Shown: piece by piece, positions 60,701 to 64,000 of the stretch
Numbering within the stretch: position 1 is the stretch's first letter
Layout: each line of letters opens with the position of its first letter
Assembly: GCF_947623445.1 (NCBI RefSeq)
Contig: NC_135241.1
Coordinates: 23,438,501-23,502,500 of the forward strand
Length of the DNA stretch: 64,000 nucleotides
DNA from: Clavelina lepadiformis
Lineage: Eukaryota > Chordata > Ascidiacea > Aplousobranchia > Clavelinidae
Reading direction: 5' to 3'
Notes under the pieces: model-generated
What the model was told of the DNA's origin: nothing
The model's database searches: none
Seen by the model: only the letters and a program-made list of their open reading frames with translations
Position numbers and translations under genes: made by a program

Positions 60701-63700
60701 ATGTTAAAGTAACTTGCTGGCGGGAAAAGTGGGCCTTTTGAAATTTTGCTGTTTCATTCAAAACTAAAAGGAAATACAACAAATAAACTTCAAATCATGT
60801 CAAGCAAAAACTTAGCAGAAAAGAAAGTTTAAAATAAATTTATTTAGACAAATGAAAAGCCATTACACCTATTCATATAGCCCACACATCGCACATTTGG
60901 TCAGCGTTGCACAAAGTGATCAACACAAAAAAACATTACAGTTTTGCCAGCACGCTTGCCTGTAGTTGTAGTCTCGAAATGAAATGTGTGAAATCGTTAC
61001 ATCAGGCCGAAAAAAATCATAATCCCAACAAGAACAAAGTAGTAGTGGTCGATAAACTTCATGGCACTTTGTGCTTACAACTAATAAGTTACGGACAAAA
61101 AAGACCCTAACCTGGTCAGACTTATTTATCCACATTATGTCGGCAACGTGCTGCGCGTTGTTTGTTGCCGTGTTCGAACGACCCATCGATATCTCTCTGA
61201 GGCCCTCTTTCAACACATGGAGGCCGCTGTTGAGTTGACCGTTTGGCGAGGCTTGTGCCGTTGAATAAAGTGACAACCTCGAACCTTCCCCTATATCATT
61301 GCCGAAGTGTGAACCTGAATTATAAAAATAATCACCACGGCATCACATCAAAAAATTAACTAATTTCAACTAGTGATTGATAAATGAGGTCAAATTTAAA
61401 AGGCAGAGCTAAACTAAACCAAAGCTAAGCTCCATCTGCGGCTTCCTCTATACACCATGTGAAGTTATTTCTACTGATATTTGCATTTACACAATTATCA
61501 GTACCAATTCTAATCCTAACCACTCACTTTGCGCATCAGTTGACGCCATACTTTCCAAGGCAAGTGCGAGACGCAAACAGACCTCAGCCATCAGTGCAGG
61601 ATCAACTGAAGCTATTCCAGCCCATACAAATGCAGAATGTACAATGGACAATAAATGAAGCCACTAGAATAGAAAGTAAGAACACATTTGCAGAAATCAA
61701 ATATCTAAAATGCTGCAGACTATTTCTACAGATGTTTATTGAAAGATAAAAAATATGAGAAAACTCAAAGTGTTCATTGCTCTCTGTAACTTTGCAATAT
61801 TGCTCTTAATTATTCAAACAGTCAGAACAACAATTTCACTGTCGATCACCTTTCCTGGGTTTCCTGTGCGTTGCAGTGCAGTAGTCATGTCTGTTTGAGA
61901 GCCAAACTGTAATCTTCCGAACATTTGCTTGCATTTTTGCCACAGCAGCATAGTTGCATCCACTATCATATCTCTGTATGAGGAAGCGGGAAGAGTTAAT
62001 TGCCAGAAAATGAGATGATTCAGAGCAGGAAAAGGGCTTGCTAGGTACAATAATAACCTGTCAATGAGAGCATCGCCATCAAGACCTTGCGGTGCAAAGA
62101 AAGTCGCATCATTGACACAATAGAGAACGGTTTCAGCCAAATTAACCAGATCGTCACTGATTTGTATGGACCTTATCGAACCCTGCACAGTTTGAGTATC
62201 AGTTCCTAGTTCTGGTAACATTTCCAGACATACAACAATCAAACATTCTGCATGGGATTTAGCTTTAATGAAATGGATTTGCTCTCACAAGTGTAGCCAT
62301 AACTCAGACTTTAATAAAACACATCACTTTCATCTATCTAAAGATTTTGACGTTAGTAAAGATATGATAGAGTTAAGTTGTTGGTGGAATATAACTACCT
62401 AAGCCATGAGCAGTGAGTACGCAACAAGTTAAGGAGATATATAACATTTTCCAATAGCATATCGGTAAATATATTCAAAAAAAAAGTTACTGATGTGTTC
62501 GCTTGAGTAGGGGGGGCTGTGACGTCATGATCTTCGGCAGAAAATATCATTGAAGTGCTAGTCAAGGTTTGACCCCGCTTTTGTGATCGAGCACGAGCAA
62601 CTCGCTCCATGACGAGCAACAACGCGAGACAGAGCTCGGTGCCGCTGTGTTCACTATCACTCTCTTTTGCCAGACTCTCCCCTGATTTCTGAAATAACAG
62701 AACCGCATAACAAAAGCTTGCTTACGCCGTCTGTTTTATGTCTCGCCAAGTCTTCCGTTGTTAAATTTTTTTGTAGAAACCACTTTTAAATTAGCCAATA
62801 ATAATGTTGGTATGATTACACAAGGTCTGTTAGTGTTGTAATAAATAGGTTGTATTACTACAGTGACTTAAATATATCTTGCAAAAACCTTAATATAGAT
62901 GAGTGCACAGTCCAGCAGAGTGTTGAACGTAGACCACTGTTCGTAACAAAATGCAAGTTTGATAAAACGAACAACACTACTGAGAGTAACGCCATCAGTA
63001 CCTAAATGTAGGGAACAATGAAAACATACGCATGTCATTGTTAACTATGTTCGATGACGCGAGTATCATCTACGAAGAGCAGTATAAATAAGCACTTTCG
63101 TGATCATACCTTCACCAGCCATTTCAACCAAAGATTTATCATGGCGGACTCCAGCCAGGACAGAGTGGTCCGCACCGCTGGCCATGTAACTCTTATTTCC
63201 ACCGCCACCTTATTATTAATTCACAACTTTTTTGTAAGTCGATACCAGTACCATAATCATGTCATTACAGTAAAGACTATTGTCAAGACTATTTTAAAAT
63301 TATGACAGTTAATAGCAGTAAATCAGCTTAATTAATTGCAAACAGGTATCTCATTTAAAAACACAATTTGTAATCACGTTTTAAACAGCACGTTTCACTT
63401 AGGTCACATTTCACAAAAAAATTTGAAAAATGACACACATTACCTGAACATATCTCCATGAATAGCTACCTCAAAACAGGCTGTGATTTCTATGTATTAC
63501 AAACCTGCGATTATTTCCTTTCCTGCAAAGAAAAGCTCCGCCGTGACATCAACCATTTCAGCGTCTGATGAGGCCGGAGCATTCTGTAAAGTTCTTCGAT
63601 TCGAACTAGAAAGAGCTTCAAGAATTGCCAAGAACTGAGCCGCACCCCCTTCAAACATTTCGCTGAGTAACCTCTCCGACAACGTTCTTGGCCATGATAA

Positions 63701-64000
63701 CTATGACAGCACGGTACACGATTAATACTGGTTTTATTACTACCAAATGCTAAGTACAAAATGTAAACATTTGGATGAACTACTTTGGTTTGGGGCAAGC
63801 CGGCACTGAAAATAAACCTTTCACAGCAACAAAGTACTTGTTTAAACATAGAGTTTGCTTTTATCTTATACAGAAATACGTTAAACCTGAGAAGCTTCTT
63901 TTAAATTGTTTCTCATCTTTGGCCTCAAATAACCTTTTGGTTTTCTTCGGGTTTCATAAACGCTTCGTTTGAAAACCATAGATGCCATTTTCGCAGTCGC
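42749..64000 (-). CDS. CFAP54: Cilia- and flagella-associated protein 54 (5' end outside window)
   Basis: Large scaffold of the ciliary central-apparatus C1 projection, needed for motile cilia and sperm tails (family knowledge). 48 in-phase exons give about 2,895 aa here; human CFAP54 is about 3,100. Exons (low-high, 5' to 3'): 63887-64000, 63505-63700, 62889-63001, 62491-62688, 61850-62281, 61528-61663, 61112-61314, 60437-60615, 59971-60147, 59648-59792, 59214-59292, 58785-58984, 57632-57917, 57400-57560, 57019-57141, 56690-56832, 56375-56603, 55973-56218, 55513-55710, 55066-55215, 54478-54628, 54026-54198, 53772-53932, 53291-53533, 52785-52982, 52288-52443, 51939-52073, 51500-51658, 51079-51211, 50597-50729, 50241-50421, 49830-50051, 49321-49534, 48821-49020, 48284-48450, 47953-48095, 47271-47444, 46905-47009, 46526-46654, 46145-46318, 45597-45785, 45205-45339, 44936-45100, 44541-44783, 44215-44420, 43938-44038, 43406-43701, 42749-43042. 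Marks: LSWPRTLSERLLSEMF, the FN3-like stretch VSGLEANQRYLFAVAAYTSD, then helical repeats. A few junctions (55.97, 49.83, 62.28 kb) have alternative sites. Confidence 0.93.
45959..45988. repeat. Short TTAGG/TTAAG tandem tract
   Basis: gatgggttaggttaggttaagttaagatggg in a CFAP54 intron: four 5-bp units resembling a TTAGG telomere-type repeat. Too short to imply a telomeric origin. Confidence 0.5.
47664..47733. repeat. Palindromic TAACTAGT repeat cluster
   Basis: Alternating copies of aactagta/ctagttac units (actagtaactag, aactagttacta, ttactagttatt, aactagtaactagt) form nested inverted repeats in a CFAP54 intron. The sequence could fold into a hairpin. Confidence 0.75.
51312..51395. mobile_element. 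Short hAT-type MITE with perfect 8-bp target duplication
   Basis: 84 bp with inverted ends CAGCGGTTTCCAAAA and TTTGGGAACCGCTG. It is flanked on both sides by exactly gtttaaat (51304-51311 and 51396-51403). It lies in the CFAP54 intron between exons 51500-51658 and 51079-51211. Confidence 0.9.
58012..58595. mobile_element. Pogo/Tigger-like element with TA target duplication
   Basis: 584 bp bounded by inverted repeats: left CAGTAGAATTCGCGTATATC; right end, inverted, CAGTAGAACTCGCCTATATC. TA lies on both sides (58010-58011, 58596-58597). Subterminal repeats of gtcgatatag(a/c/g)cga occur near both ends. No readable transposase. It sits in a CFAP54 intron. Confidence 0.8.
59346..59518. mobile_element. 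hAT-type MITE with perfect 8-bp target duplication
   Basis: 173 bp with near-perfect inverted ends CAGGGATGTCCAACCT and AGGTTGGACATCCCTG, flanked by identical gtatagac (59338-59345 and 59519-59526). Internal gcggccc blocks recur in inverted orientation. It lies in the CFAP54 intron between exons 59648-59792 and 59214-59292. Confidence 0.93.

Noticed and set aside
63775..63972. Plus-strand open frame at the right edge
   Set aside because: The CFAP54 exon 63887-64000 on the minus strand (MASMVFKRSVYETRRK) explains the region.

Overview
This is a eukaryotic nuclear window: spliced genes with GT-AG introns of roughly 50-500 bp, vertebrate-like domain architectures and a nuclear tRNA-Ile gene. 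A compact, AT-rich invertebrate deuterostome genome fits best, plausibly an ascidian tunicate. That assignment is inferred from gene families and gene density; there is no species marker.

Layout. 1-5938 (+): 3' part of an ABCC5/MRP5-like ABC transporter whose 5' end lies beyond the left edge. 6614-10182 (+): JmjC/cupin_8 protein with a signal peptide, an EF-hand and a KDEL-like C-terminus. 11090-14106 (+): SLC17-family (sialin-like) anion transporter. 15295-18351 (-): single-pass membrane protein with EGF, SEA-like, calcium-type EGF and sushi modules. 21025-32848 (+): PH-domain/coiled-coil protein I could not assign to a family. 33-38.8 kb: gene-poor, with a decayed hAT-like element. 38773-38846 (+): tRNA-Ile(AAU). 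39268-39979 (-): small two-exon gene sharing a motif with CFAP54. About 41.4-42.1 kb: hAT transposon remnant. 42749-64000 (-): CFAP54, a ciliary central-apparatus protein, 48 exons and about 2,895 codons in the window, with its 5' end beyond the right edge.

Exon models were read by hand from splice sites and phase. Every multi-exon model closes in frame except two places: the left-edge exon of the ABC transporter, and the 26.6-27.8 kb junction of the PH gene. The genes do not form one pathway; they are a normal mix of membrane transport, ER enzyme, cell surface, scaffold and cilium genes.

The most unusual signal is not a gene. The palindrome TGACGTCA occurs at least 22 times, about 30-fold more than base composition predicts. 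It occurs in introns, intergenic DNA and coding exons, and in more than one codon frame. Non-autonomous DNA transposons (hAT type with perfect 8-bp duplications, and one pogo/Tigger-like element) sit in CFAP54 introns.
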